This document shows positions 25,189 to 33,296 of a stretch of 64,000 nt of DNA, piece by piece; positions within the stretch are counted from its first letter, which is position 1, and each line of letters opens with the position of its first letter. The position numbers and the translations under genes are program-made. The stretch spans positions 62,001 to 126,000 of the forward strand of contig NZ_FOGP01000005.1 in NCBI RefSeq assembly GCF_900111255.1. The letters run 5' to 3'. The notes beneath the pieces are model-generated. The model was given only the letters and a program-made list of their open reading frames with translations. It was not told where the DNA came from and ran no database searches. The DNA comes from Parafannyhessea umbonata. GTDB taxonomy: Bacteria; Actinomycetota; Coriobacteriia; Coriobacteriales; Atopobiaceae.

Positions 25189-26421
25189 CTACCTTCCGAT
25201 GGTATCCAGCTTGCGTTCGTGAGCGACCGAGACGAGCCTCTCGAGCGCGCCCTCGATGACGTCGCTGGGGCAGGCGAGATTGAGCCGCTCGAAACCCGAG
25301 CCCTGCGTGCCGAACTTGGGACCGTGGTCAAGAAAGAGCATGGCCTCTTGCTCAAGGATACGCCTGCGCTCTGCGTCGGCAAGGCCCCATGCCCTGAAGT
25401 CCATCCAGGCTAGGTAGGTGCCCTCGAGGGGCATTACCTTGACGCCCGGCAGGTAGGCCTCGATGGCGCCGCGGAGGATGCCGTAGTTATTCTCTACCAC
25501 GCCAAGCAGCTGCTCGAGCCATTCGTCGCAGAGCGTGTAGGCCGCTATCGTGGCCGGATAGGCGAAGGCGTTCAGCTGGAAGAAGGCGGCGTCGGCCATG
25601 CCCTCCTCGAAGCGCTCGCGAAGATGTTCGTCGGGCACGAAGATGGCTGAAGACTGGCAGCCTGCGATGTTGAAGCTCTTGCTGGGAGAGGTGCACACGA
25701 CGATGTGGTCGTAATCGCTCGGGTCGGCGACGCCCATGATCGAGGTGAAGTCGTGCCCCGGCATCGTGATGTCGCCGTGGATCTCGTCGGACACGACGAT
25801 GACGTCGTTCTGGACGCAGATGTCAAGCAGTCTGCGGAGCTCAGCGGGCTCCCACACGCGCCCGACGGGGTTGTGTGGGCTGCAGAGCAGAAGCAGACGC
25901 GCTCGCGGGTCCGCGGCTTTTATGGCGAGGTCTTCGAAGTCGATGCGGTAGCGCGGTCTGCCGGCGGTGCCGAGCGCGTTCCCGTCGGGCGGCAGGAGCG
26001 GGTTTTCTACGACACGCCTCCCGCCGCGCTCGATGGCGTCTCTGAAGGGGCGATAAACGGGTGGCTGGATGATCACGCCGTCGCCTTCGGAGGCGAAGCT
26101 GCGAACGGCGTTGAAGAGGGCGGGCACGACGCCCGGGGTCGTGGCGATCCAGTCCTTCTCGGCTGGCCATCCGTGCCTGCGACGCTGCCAAAGCACGCAG
26201 GCCTCGTAGTACTCGTCGGTAGGATCGGTGTACCCCAGGCAGCTGGTCTGGGAGAAGCGCGAGAGCGCCTGTGCGATGGGGGGCGCAAGCGGAAACTCCA
26301 TGTCCGCGACGGATAGGGGAACTATGCCGTGAAAGGCGGACGGGTTGATCTTGAGCATCGAGTTCCACTTGCTGGAGCCTGACTCCGACCTCTGGGGACG
26401 CGTGGTGAAGTCATAGCGCAT
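25189..26421 (-). CDS. PLP-dependent C-S beta-lyase, PatB/MalY type
   Basis: 410 residues, fold-type I aminotransferase-like. SVADMEFPLAPPIAQAL and YTDPTDEYYEA are the PatB/MalY N-terminal blocks; CSPHNPVGRVW and SDEIHGD follow, and the PLP lysine is in SPSKSFNIAG. Such enzymes cleave cystathionine or cysteine conjugates to thiol, ammonia and pyruvate through aminoacrylate. ATG 26421 is preceded by ggagggaccca; a much longer reading frame upstream is non-coding by composition. ridA follows directly. Confidence 0.92.
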   Translation of the reverse strand: MRYDFTTRPQRSESGSSKWNSMLKINPSAFHGIVPLSVADMEFPLAPPIAQALSRFSQTSCLGYTDPTDEYYEACVLWQRRRHGWPAEKDWIATTPGVVPALFNAVRSFASEGDGVIIQPPVYRPFRDAIERGGRRVVENPLLPPDGNALGTAGRPRYRIDFEDLAIKAADPRARLLLLCSPHNPVGRVWEPAELRRLLDICVQNDVIVVSDEIHGDITMPGHDFTSIMGVADPSDYDHIVVCTSPSKSFNIAGCQSSAIFVPDEHLRERFEEGMADAAFFQLNAFAYPATIAAYTLCDEWLEQLLGVVENNYGILRGAIEAYLPGVKVMPLEGTYLAWMDFRAWGLADAERRRILEQEAMLFLDHGPKFGTQGSGFERLNLACPSDVIEGALERLVSVAHERKLDTIGR

Positions 26422-26561
26422 TGGGTCCCTCCTTAGCTGATGCCACGTGCGCGCTAGCGGCGCGCCTGGCCTCAGCTTATCCCACGTCTTGGAGAGACTG
26501 CCTGCCAACTCGACGAGTGCCGGGCTCCTTCCGCGCGCGGTCGAAGCGGATCGTCTTCCAC

Positions 26562-27419
26562 CTACGAGAAGAGCGCACGCGCGCCCACGTAGTCGCGTCC
26601 GTCGCGCAGGAGGTCGTGCGCAAGCAGCTTCTTGCCCTCTAGCTCGAGGCGCCCCTCGGTCGCAAGGTGACGCGACCACGGCAGCCCGTCATGGCATAGG
26701 GACCCGAAATCGCCCACGCCCAGGGGTGCCACGGACTCGAAGGAGAGCATGCTCCTCCAAAGCGTACGAGCAAGGGCGGGCGAGACGAGCATGAGGTACG
26801 CGGGCTCCTGCGCCACCTCTACGCAGATGGTGAGCGCGGCGATGCGCTTGTCAAGCAGGAGGCTGCGCACTTCTTCGGATTGCGGAAGCTCGTTCACGCC
26901 GTCAACGTAGTCGGCGAGCACCGGCGTGGCCGAGCGACCCCACAGCAGGAGTGGCACGAGCTTGTGCGAGACGTCGTCGGTCTTGAGGCCGTCGTAGGGG
27001 CGGTAACCCTTTTGCTCCACGGTCGAGAGGAACGAGAGCCAGGCACCGAGCATCTCTGCCCTGGGTGACGCGTCGATGGCCAGGTACTCGTGGTCTCCAG
27101 TCCTTACGGTCAGCGGGATGGACGCCACGCTGCCGTCGCCGACGAGGACCGCCTCGAAGGCCGCGGCGCCAACCGAAAGCGTCTTGCCGCCGAATGCGGC
27201 ATTCCCGAAGCTGGCTGCGGGCTCGCCGCCTGCAAAGAGCATCGTCGTTCCCGTGAGGTCGGCCAGCAGGCAGCCGTCATGAAGCCTTTCGCTCAGGCTC
27301 TCGGTTGTGGGGTACGAGAGCGGGCGCTGGGCTCCCCTCCACTCCCCCATCTGAGCTCCAAGGAGCTCATGCTCCTCGAGTAGGACACTGGTTACGATGC
27401 CGTCATTGTTTTCGCTCAT
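26562..27419 (-). CDS. GcvT/YgfZ-like folate-binding-fold protein
   Basis: 285 residues. Weak but consistent resemblance to the glycine-cleavage T-protein superfamily: an early HELLGAQMGEWRG, then LADLTGTTMLFAGGEPAASF (compare the LFDVSH-MGRLRVTGPDA region of GcvT), a barrel-like middle, and a C-terminal GVGDFGSLCHDG segment. Shorter than GcvT (about 360), and it lacks obvious aminomethyl-lipoyl-H partners nearby. ATG 27419 overlaps the dacA stop (ATGA), so it is coupled to envelope genes pgsA2 and dacA. The function is not known. Confidence 0.55.
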   Translation of the reverse strand: MSENNDGIVTSVLLEEHELLGAQMGEWRGAQRPLSYPTTESLSERLHDGCLLADLTGTTMLFAGGEPAASFGNAAFGGKTLSVGAAAFEAVLVGDGSVASIPLTVRTGDHEYLAIDASPRAEMLGAWLSFLSTVEQKGYRPYDGLKTDDVSHKLVPLLLWGRSATPVLADYVDGVNELPQSEEVRSLLLDKRIAALTICVEVAQEPAYLMLVSPALARTLWRSMLSFESVAPLGVGDFGSLCHDGLPWSRHLATEGRLELEGKKLLAHDLLRDGRDYVGARALFS

Positions 27420-28645
27420 GCTGCGGTCAGCTCCGTCATGTCATAGAAGAGTGGTAGTGCGAACACGTTGAAGGACGAGACGTTCGTGATGACTCGCCCC
27501 GTGGAATAAGTCGCGTAGGCAAGCGGGCGCCCGTTCTGGTACCAGCTTGCGTAGCCCGTCGGTCCGTTGGCGTCGGCGAGGGTAGACTTTGCAAGCGTGC
27601 AGGAGTAGGTGATCCTGCTTCCAGGAAGGTAGCGACCCTGTGCGTCTGACTGGGAAGTGGTGACCACCTTGCCCCAGAAACCCAGCGAGTAGGTCGAGAG
27701 GCGAATGGGCCAGGACTTGCGCGTGAAGGTCACGCCCTTCATGTAGCTGTCGTACACCCAGTCCATCAGGATGGCGGTGTCGCTGAAGCGACCCTCGTGC
27801 GTCTTGCACCCGAGCACGCACGAGAAGGTTTGGATGCCGTGTCTCCTGCTCGAACCGAGGAACGTCGTGCCGGACTCGACGGCACCCGTCTTGATTCCGC
27901 AGAGCCCGGCATAGCTGCCCATGAGGTCGTCGGTCGATTGGAAGGTCTTGGGCTGCCCGCCGACCGTAAGCGTCACACTGTGCGTGGTGACGGCCTGCGC
28001 GATGAGTGGGTAGTTCTCGAGCGCGTAGCGACCCATTATCGCAAGGTCGTGGGCGCAGGAGTAGTGCCCGTCGGCCTCCAGCCCGTGCGGGTTCACGAAG
28101 TGTGTGTTCGTCATGCCCAGTTGCGCGGCCTTCGCATTCATGAGCTCGGCGAAGGCATCCTCGCTGCCCGCGACCGCGATGGCGATGTAGGAGGCTGCGT
28201 CGTTTCCCGAGTAGACGAGCATTCCCATGATCAGGTCGCGCAGGGTCGGGGTCTCTCCCGGCTTGAAGCCGCAGAGCTGCGCGTCGGCTTGGAAGCTGAG
28301 CCCGTCGGGAATCGTGACGGGCGTGTCAAGCGAGATGCCCGAGTCGAGGGCGACCATTGCGGTCATGATCTTGGTGATGGATGCCATGGGCATCTGGGCC
28401 TGGGCGTTGTGACTCGACAGGACGTTGCCGTCCTGGTCGATGATCTCCCAGGCTTGGGCCTCGGCGGGATGCGGACCGTTCTCGCCGTCGTTCGCGTCCG
28501 CGGCGAGCGCGCGGACCGGCATCGCTACGATGAAGAGAAAGGCGACCAGCACGACGAAGGCCGTCAGGAGCGCAACGCGTCTGCAGACGCGAGAATCGGA
28601 GGACCCATGGATCCCCCGTACGGCCAAACAGGTTGAGAAGGACAT
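27416..28645 (-). CDS. D-alanyl-D-alanine carboxypeptidase (PBP5/DacA family, S11)
   Basis: 409 residues. Signal/anchor helix (about 24-48, ALLTAFVVLVAFLFIVAMP), then an S11 transpeptidase-fold domain with the three catalytic motifs Ser89-Ile-Thr-Lys92, Ser146-Gly-Asn148 and Lys252-Thr-Gly254, and a C-terminal beta-rich domain (about 320-409). It trims the terminal D-Ala from peptidoglycan stem peptides outside the membrane. No C-terminal amphipathic anchor is evident, so the N-terminal helix probably holds it. ATG 28645 overlaps the preceding gene's TAA by one base (TAATG); a longer frame to 28777 is rejected. Confidence 0.93.
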   Translation of the reverse strand: MSFSTCLAVRGIHGSSDSRVCRRVALLTAFVVLVAFLFIVAMPVRALAADANDGENGPHPAEAQAWEIIDQDGNVLSSHNAQAQMPMASITKIMTAMVALDSGISLDTPVTIPDGLSFQADAQLCGFKPGETPTLRDLIMGMLVYSGNDAASYIAIAVAGSEDAFAELMNAKAAQLGMTNTHFVNPHGLEADGHYSCAHDLAIMGRYALENYPLIAQAVTTHSVTLTVGGQPKTFQSTDDLMGSYAGLCGIKTGAVESGTTFLGSSRRHGIQTFSCVLGCKTHEGRFSDTAILMDWVYDSYMKGVTFTRKSWPIRLSTYSLGFWGKVVTTSQSDAQGRYLPGSRITYSCTLAKSTLADANGPTGYASWYQNGRPLAYATYSTGRVITNVSSFNVFALPLFYDMTELTAA

Positions 28646-29382
28646 TAGAACACCTCGTCGATGCGATGGCCCACCGAACGCGCCTTGTGAACGTAGAAGG
28701 CGCCCTTGCACGTGTACTCGAGGGCTGCAAGTGCCGAAAAGAGCACGCCGGCGTAGACGAAGAAGATGCCGAGGCACGAGGAGGACCCGTTGAGTCCCGG
28801 AAGCCAGGAGGCGGAAACGAGCCCGAGGCCATCGACGTGCGGGATGCCCAGGAGCATGAGGGTGAAGCCCGTCATGAGGCAGGCGGTCGCCGCCTTGCCG
28901 ACGTAGACCACGTCAACGGGACGGCCTCGGTACTTCTGCAGGTAGATCCCGCCGAGGAACAGGTAGCTGTCGCGGCAGACGATGAAGATGGCGATCCACA
29001 GGGGAAGGTCTCGTGCGATGATGAGGCCGAAGACTCCAAGGAACAGCAGGAGACGGTCCATCACTGGGTCCATCATCTTCCCGAGCCAGCTGACCGTCTG
29101 TGTGCGTCGCGCCACCTGGCCGTCGAGGAAGTCGGTGACCGCGGCGACGGCATAGCACGCGAGAGCGAGGTAGCGGTTCTCGCCGTTGATGTAGAGGAAG
29201 AAGAAGACGAGCGTAAGCACGAGACGGCAAAAGGTGATGAGGTTCGCAAGAGTGAAGGTCTTATGCGACGGGTTCTCGGATGACCCCACCGGTGCGCTGG
29301 TGCCCTGCTGCTGCGCCCTGAAGGCGTCCGGGTCGACCTGGTTCTTCACGTTTTGCTTGATTCGCGTGCTTGTCTGGGACAC
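28645..29382 (-). CDS. CDP-alcohol phosphatidyltransferase (PgsA-like, second copy)
   Basis: 245 residues. The signature DFLDGQVARRTQTVSWLGKM...DPVMD (D-G-x2-A-R-x8-G-x3-D-x3-D) is complete near residues 84-108, with about six membrane helices. It is longer than the pgsA at 3452 by a polar N terminus of about 40 residues and a C-terminal extension. It may be a cardiolipin or phosphatidylglycerol-phosphate synthase, or one for another head group; sequence alone does not decide. GTG 29382 has aaggagcaatac upstream. First gene of a coupled unit with dacA and the GcvT-like gene. Confidence 0.85.
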   Translation of the reverse strand: MSQTSTRIKQNVKNQVDPDAFRAQQQGTSAPVGSSENPSHKTFTLANLITFCRLVLTLVFFFLYINGENRYLALACYAVAAVTDFLDGQVARRTQTVSWLGKMMDPVMDRLLLFLGVFGLIIARDLPLWIAIFIVCRDSYLFLGGIYLQKYRGRPVDVVYVGKAATACLMTGFTLMLLGIPHVDGLGLVSASWLPGLNGSSSCLGIFFVYAGVLFSALAALEYTCKGAFYVHKARSVGHRIDEVF

Positions 29383-29608
29383 GTATTGCTCCTTGGGTAT
29401 CGTCCAACGTCCTGTATATTACCCGTTTAGGCCAATGCGGAGCCAATGTGCGGAGCTTCTCCACCGCCCAGCGCGTCCTTCGCTGCCGATTTGCCGCCGT
29501 ACAGCGGCTTGAGACGAGATTTTGCGCACGGGGGCGAGCCGTCGTGAGAACATTCGAGAAAATTGTGAGCTCGTTTGACGAGCGGGTTTTTAGCGGTCGG
29601 AGGTTTTC

Positions 29609-29887
29609 ATGGCAGACGGTCTTGACGGCATCGAGGACGAGGAGACTACGATCATCACCCTCAACTACGACGATGGAACGAGTGAGGAGTGTGAGGTCAT
29701 TGGTGTGTTCGGCCACGACGGAAGCGATTACATAGCGCTTGGCCCCGTCGAGGACGAGGATGACGTCTATCTGTATCGCTATCACGAGGGCGACGACGAG
29801 ACGTTCAGCATCGCCGAGATCGAGGACGATCTGTTCGATTCCGTGGCCGAGACCTACACGCAGATCATGGAGGAGGCCACGGCCTAG
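29609..29887 (+). CDS. DUF1292 family acidic protein
   Basis: 92 residues, very acidic. TIITLNYDDGTSEECEVIGVF and YIALGPVEDEDDVYLYRYHEG match the small DUF1292 family, widespread in Firmicutes and Coriobacteriia next to RNA-processing or housekeeping genes; its function is not known. The ATG is preceded by ggtcggaggttttc. The gene stands alone, between divergent pgsA2 and the convergent tRNA-Pro. Confidence 0.8.
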   Translation: MADGLDGIEDEETTIITLNYDDGTSEECEVIGVFGHDGSDYIALGPVEDEDDVYLYRYHEGDDETFSIAEIEDDLFDSVAETYTQIMEEATA

Positions 29888-29994
29888 GGGGCTGGCGCTC
29901 GCCCGTTCTTCGTATCTTGGTCAATATTAGATATACGACGGCGTCGGACACCCATTGTCGAAATGACAGCTTGTCATCTCCGAAGTTTTGCGCA

Positions 29995-30022
29995 AAGAAA
30001 AAGACCGCACAATGTGCGGTCT
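29995..30022 (-). terminator. Terminator of tRNA-Pro
   Basis: Minus strand: 9-bp perfect stem AGACCGCAC / GTGCGGTCT (30022-30002) with a 3-base loop, followed by TTTTTCTTT. It begins 11 bases beyond the tRNA 3' end. Confidence 0.85.
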
Positions 30023-30032
30023 CATAATAATC

Positions 30033-30109
<77 letters not shown>

Positions 30110-30157
30110 TTGCTTTGACGTTTGCGAATTCGCTTCGCTTCCCGCCTGCGGTTGAAT

Positions 30158-30186
30158 ACAATAACGAACATCATCTTGATGTGCAA
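30158..30186 (-). promoter_or_regulatory. Candidate promoter for tRNA-Pro
   Basis: Minus strand: TTGCAC (30186-30181), 17-base spacer, TATTGT (30163-30158). Both hexamers are imperfect. It would give a leader of about 40 bases before the tRNA 5' end at 30109. Confidence 0.3.
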
Positions 30187-30290
30187 GCAAAAATTGAAAA
30201 AGAATTTTGCAGTCCCATTTTTGTGAACAAGACGAGCGATCTACCTGTGGGTATTGACGTACTTTCAGATGCGGCAATTGTAACGAGGCG

Positions 30291-30647
30291 ATGTACACAC
30301 TCATGAAGGACCAAAGCGCGACGGGCGAAGGCCCCAACTTCTTCGAAAGGGCCTTTGACGTGGTAAGGCAGATCCCGCAAGGGCGCGTGGCAACCTACGG
30401 TCAGGTGGCCACGCTCATGGGCGAGCCGCGCAAGGCGCGCTTAGTTGGCTTCGCCATGCACCAGTCGCCCGGATTATCTGGAGGTGTGCCCTGCCATCGC
30501 GTCGTTTACGCGGATGGCTCGTTGACTCCGGGGTTTGCCTTTGGCGGTCCCGGCGAGCAGCGAAGGCTCCTGGTCACCGAGGGGGTCACTTTCACGAAGG
30601 ACGGAAAGGTCGACCTTGAGAAGCATCGTTGGGAGGCCGGGGTCTAA
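30291..30647 (+). CDS. Methylated-DNA-cysteine methyltransferase domain protein
   Basis: 118 residues, only the C-terminal DNA-binding/active-site domain of O6-alkylguanine transferases. IPQGRVATYGQVATLMGEP is the winged helix, and GGVPCHRVVYADGSL holds the acceptor cysteine in PCHRV. The cysteine separates it from the alkyltransferase-like proteins (ATL), which are equally short but have Trp there. The missing N-terminal domain means activity cannot be assumed. The start is uncertain: ATG 30291 is only 2 bases from gagg, and ATG 30303 is 14 bases from it. Confidence 0.82.
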   Translation: MYTLMKDQSATGEGPNFFERAFDVVRQIPQGRVATYGQVATLMGEPRKARLVGFAMHQSPGLSGGVPCHRVVYADGSLTPGFAFGGPGEQRRLLVTEGVTFTKDGKVDLEKHRWEAGV

Positions 30648-30716
30648 CAGAGGTCCTTATGGCGGCGGTGTCTAGCGATTTGTTGCCGTGTGGTCGGGCC
30701 TGGGCCAAGCCTAGCG

Positions 30717-31439
30717 CTAGCGAAGCCTGAAGCCACAGCCCTCAATCGCAATGCTGCCCTCGCGCTGCATGAGCGACAGCTCGCGCGAGAGCGCCGACCT
30801 GTTGGCGCCAAGGTACGCGGCGAACTGCGCCCTTGTGAGCGGTACGGAAATCACTTCTCCTTTGCTCTTGCCTTGGCGTGCGGCCTCGATGGAGAGGTAG
30901 GTCAGGACCTTCTGCCTGAGCGTGCGCTGCGAGACGACCTCAAGCCTCTGCATCAGGAGCACGTTCTTCTGGCAGAGCATGGAGACCATGTTCGAGGCGA
31001 GGCGCTGGTGGAATCCGCAGGAACGGGAACAGGAGCGGTTGATGCGGCTGAAGTCCAGAAACAGGAGGCTGCTCTGGCTGGCGGCCCGGAACGTGACGCG
31101 CGAGGTCCGCGTCGGTCCGCAGGCGAACGACTCGCCGACGAGTTCCCCAGGATAGAGACAGGCGAATATCGACTCGTTTCCGTCGATGTCCTGGGTGACC
31201 ATCTGCACAGAGCCCTCGATGATTGCGCCGACTAGGCTCACCCTCTGCTCGGCGAGGATGATGGTCTGGGACTCGTCGAAGTCGCGCCGTGACAGTGACA
31301 GGCAGCCGGACATTAGCATGAGCTCTTCGAGCGAGATGCCCTCGAAGAGGGGAAGGCGCGCCAGCTCGGGTTCGCTTACGGGGATGGTCCTTGACGGGAG
31401 GACGAGCGGCCTGGGAGCTCTGCCGTCAGATGATGCCAC
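30717..31439 (-). CDS. Crp/Fnr-family transcription regulator
   Basis: 240 residues. Cyclic-nucleotide-binding-like jelly roll (about 30-150; LPLFEGISLEELM, IIEGSVQMV, YPGELVGESFACG) and a C-terminal winged helix with LTRAQFAAYLGANRSALSRELSLMQREG. The ligand is unknown; the conserved cAMP-binding RxS pattern is not clear. The start is taken as GTG 31439, with gagaggggagag upstream and 8 bases spacing; longer frames run into Arg/Pro-rich non-coding sequence. It lies 143 bases downstream of the DUF1667 gene on the same strand and may control that operon. Confidence 0.85.
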   Translation of the reverse strand: MASSDGRAPRPLVLPSRTIPVSEPELARLPLFEGISLEELMLMSGCLSLSRRDFDESQTIILAEQRVSLVGAIIEGSVQMVTQDIDGNESIFACLYPGELVGESFACGPTRTSRVTFRAASQSSLLFLDFSRINRSCSRSCGFHQRLASNMVSMLCQKNVLLMQRLEVVSQRTLRQKVLTYLSIEAARQGKSKGEVISVPLTRAQFAAYLGANRSALSRELSLMQREGSIAIEGCGFRLR

Positions 31440-31582
31440 TTGCAACTCTCCCCTCTCCGCCGGTCTGCTCGCGACCTCCTGTCGGCACGGTCGAGAAGGG
31501 CGAGCCGTTCGCGCCTGGTAGGCCTGGCGGGATCGTCGGGCCTTGCGAACTGCTAAGAGTATACGCAAGGAGAAGTACGTGG

Positions 31583-31969
31583 TTACGGGTACGAGGCGGT
31601 AGCGACGACGTCCACGCCCGTCCCACAAACGTCCGCGAGGACGACCTGGCCCATTCGAACCGGCGGGCTCACGCGGACGGAAGCAAGGGCCTCCATGACG
31701 TCGCGAACGAGGTCCTTGGGGACGTCTTGCGCAGTCTTGACGGGCAGCATGGGCGCGGGAGTCCTTCCCGCCACACGGACGGTGCTTGTCACGACGCGCG
31801 TGGGGTTGGTAAGCTCCTTGCGGGCATAGGCGTCCCCGCGCGGACAGGCGTTGCCCCCGACCGACGCGACCTCTGTCCCCGAGAGCCGCGCGACGAGGCG
31901 ACAACCCCTGGGACACCGGATGCACGTCAGTTCTCGCATGATGCCTGTCGATGTCGCCCGGTCAGTCAT
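31583..31969 (-). CDS. DUF1667 protein
   Basis: 128 residues. Cysteine-rich N-terminal part with LTCIRCPRGCRL and GNACPRGDAYARKE, then PMLPVKTAQDVPKDLV, the DUF1667 pattern. Two CX2CX3C-like groups could bind an Fe-S cluster. The family is regularly the third gene after GlpA-like and GlpB-like oxidoreductases in anaerobes, as here. ATG 31969 with gaagagggctgac upstream is preferred; an internal ATG at 31939 would also fit the family's usual N terminus. The gene starts next to the GlpB-like stop codon (TGACATG). Confidence 0.85.
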   Translation of the reverse strand: MTDRATSTGIMRELTCIRCPRGCRLVARLSGTEVASVGGNACPRGDAYARKELTNPTRVVTSTVRVAGRTPAPMLPVKTAQDVPKDLVRDVMEALASVRVSPPVRMGQVVLADVCGTGVDVVATASYP

Positions 31970-31970
31970 G

Positions 31971-33296
31971 TCAGCCCTCTTCCAGCGCAATCGTGATGAC
32001 GTCGTCACCCGAGAGTCCCTCGAGGTAACTGGCGCGAATCCGTACGGTCAGCATCTCGGCCGGCACGAGCGCCACGTGGCGGCGATGGGAGACACGGCGG
32101 CCACCGACGTAGACGCTGACGCAAACGTCCCGGTAGACCGCGTCGACACGAAAGCGCAGCGTGAGAGCGTCTTCGACCGCAGATGGCCTCACGAACGACG
32201 GAACGGCGCAACGGACGCCCCGCGCGCACTCAACCGGAAACGACCCTTCGCCCGACATGGGGGCCGTCGGCGCGGAGGGAGCGTCCTTCTCGATGGCCGC
32301 ACGTAGGGCAAAGCGAGCGGCGCAGGAGCCGGCGTGTGCCGACTCCTCACTCACGTAGTCGACCAAATCATGCACGTGCAAGACGTTTCCGCAGGCGAAG
32401 ATGCCGGGCGCGGAGGTCTCGAGGCTCTCGTTGACGCGGGCGCCGTGGGTGGTCGGATTGATGTCGATTCCCGCCTGCTGGGCAAGTTCGTTTTCGGGAA
32501 GGAGGCCCACCGAGAGCAGCAGCGTGTCGCACGGCACGCGGCGCTCCGTACCCGCAATGGGACGCAAGTCCTCATCTACCTGCGCTATGGTGACCGCCTG
32601 GACGCGCTCCGCGCCCTCGACGTTGACGACCGTATGCGAGAGGAGGAGCGGAATGCCGAAGTCCTCGAGGCACTGGACGATGTTTCGCTTGAGTCCGCCC
32701 GAGTAGGGCATGATCTCGCACACACAGCTGACATGAGCACCCTCGAGGGTCAATCGGCGCGCCATTATTAGGCCGATGTCGCCCGAACCGAGGATGACCA
32801 CCTCGCGTCCGGGGAGGAATCCGTCCACGTTGACCAGGCGCTGCGCGGTGCCCGCAGTATAGACGCCGGCAGGCCGCGTGCCGGGGATGTCGAGCGCACC
32901 ACGCGGGCGCTCGCGGCAGCCCATTGCCAGCACGATGGATCCCGCCGCGACGCGGAAGACGCCGTCTCGGGCGTTTACGGCCACCACCTCCCTGTCTGCG
33001 GACAGGGAGAGCACCGTCGTGTTGAGGAGGTACTCCACCTTGAGCTCCCGGGCGCGCTCGACGTAGCGCGCGGCGTACTCAGGTCCGGTGAGCTCCTCGT
33101 TGAAGGTGTGTAGGCCGAATCCGTTGTGGACGCATTGGTTGAGTATCCCGCCCAGGCGCCCGTCTCGCTCGAGGATAAGGACGGAGCGCGCGCCCCGCTT
33201 CCGCGCCGAGATGGCGGCAGCGAGGCCCGCAGAGCCTCCACCAACGACGAGCACGTCGACGGAGCGACTCACCATCGGTTCGCTCGAGCTAGCCAT
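31971..33296 (-). CDS. FAD/NAD(P)-dependent oxidoreductase, GlpB-like partner subunit
   Basis: 441 residues. Pyridine nucleotide-disulphide oxidoreductase fold: FAD motif VVGGGSAGLAAAISARKRGA, GCRERPRG, NAD(P) motif VVILGSGDIGLIMARR, and SAPGIFACGNVLHVHDLVDYV. It lacks a redox CXXC pair and resembles the middle gene of anaerobic glycerol-3-phosphate-type or opine-type dehydrogenase clusters. The last about 90 residues are a small beta-rich extension. ATG 33296 has aggagg nine bases upstream and overlaps the end of the GlpA-like gene by 8 bases. Confidence 0.85.
   Translation of the reverse strand: MASSSEPMVSRSVDVLVVGGGSAGLAAAISARKRGARSVLILERDGRLGGILNQCVHNGFGLHTFNEELTGPEYAARYVERARELKVEYLLNTTVLSLSADREVVAVNARDGVFRVAAGSIVLAMGCRERPRGALDIPGTRPAGVYTAGTAQRLVNVDGFLPGREVVILGSGDIGLIMARRLTLEGAHVSCVCEIMPYSGGLKRNIVQCLEDFGIPLLLSHTVVNVEGAERVQAVTIAQVDEDLRPIAGTERRVPCDTLLLSVGLLPENELAQQAGIDINPTTHGARVNESLETSAPGIFACGNVLHVHDLVDYVSEESAHAGSCAARFALRAAIEKDAPSAPTAPMSGEGSFPVECARGVRCAVPSFVRPSAVEDALTLRFRVDAVYRDVCVSVYVGGRRVSHRRHVALVPAEMLTVRIRASYLEGLSGDDVITIALEEG

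Noticed and set aside
26422-26679. An N-terminal extension of the C-S lyase
   Set aside because: The residues are Arg/Ala/Pro-rich noise, and a strong ribosome binding site lies right before ATG 26421.
30717-31439. Oxygen-sensing Fnr with an N-terminal Fe-S cluster
   Set aside because: The N terminus has no cysteine cluster; the scattered cysteines do not fit the Fnr spacing.
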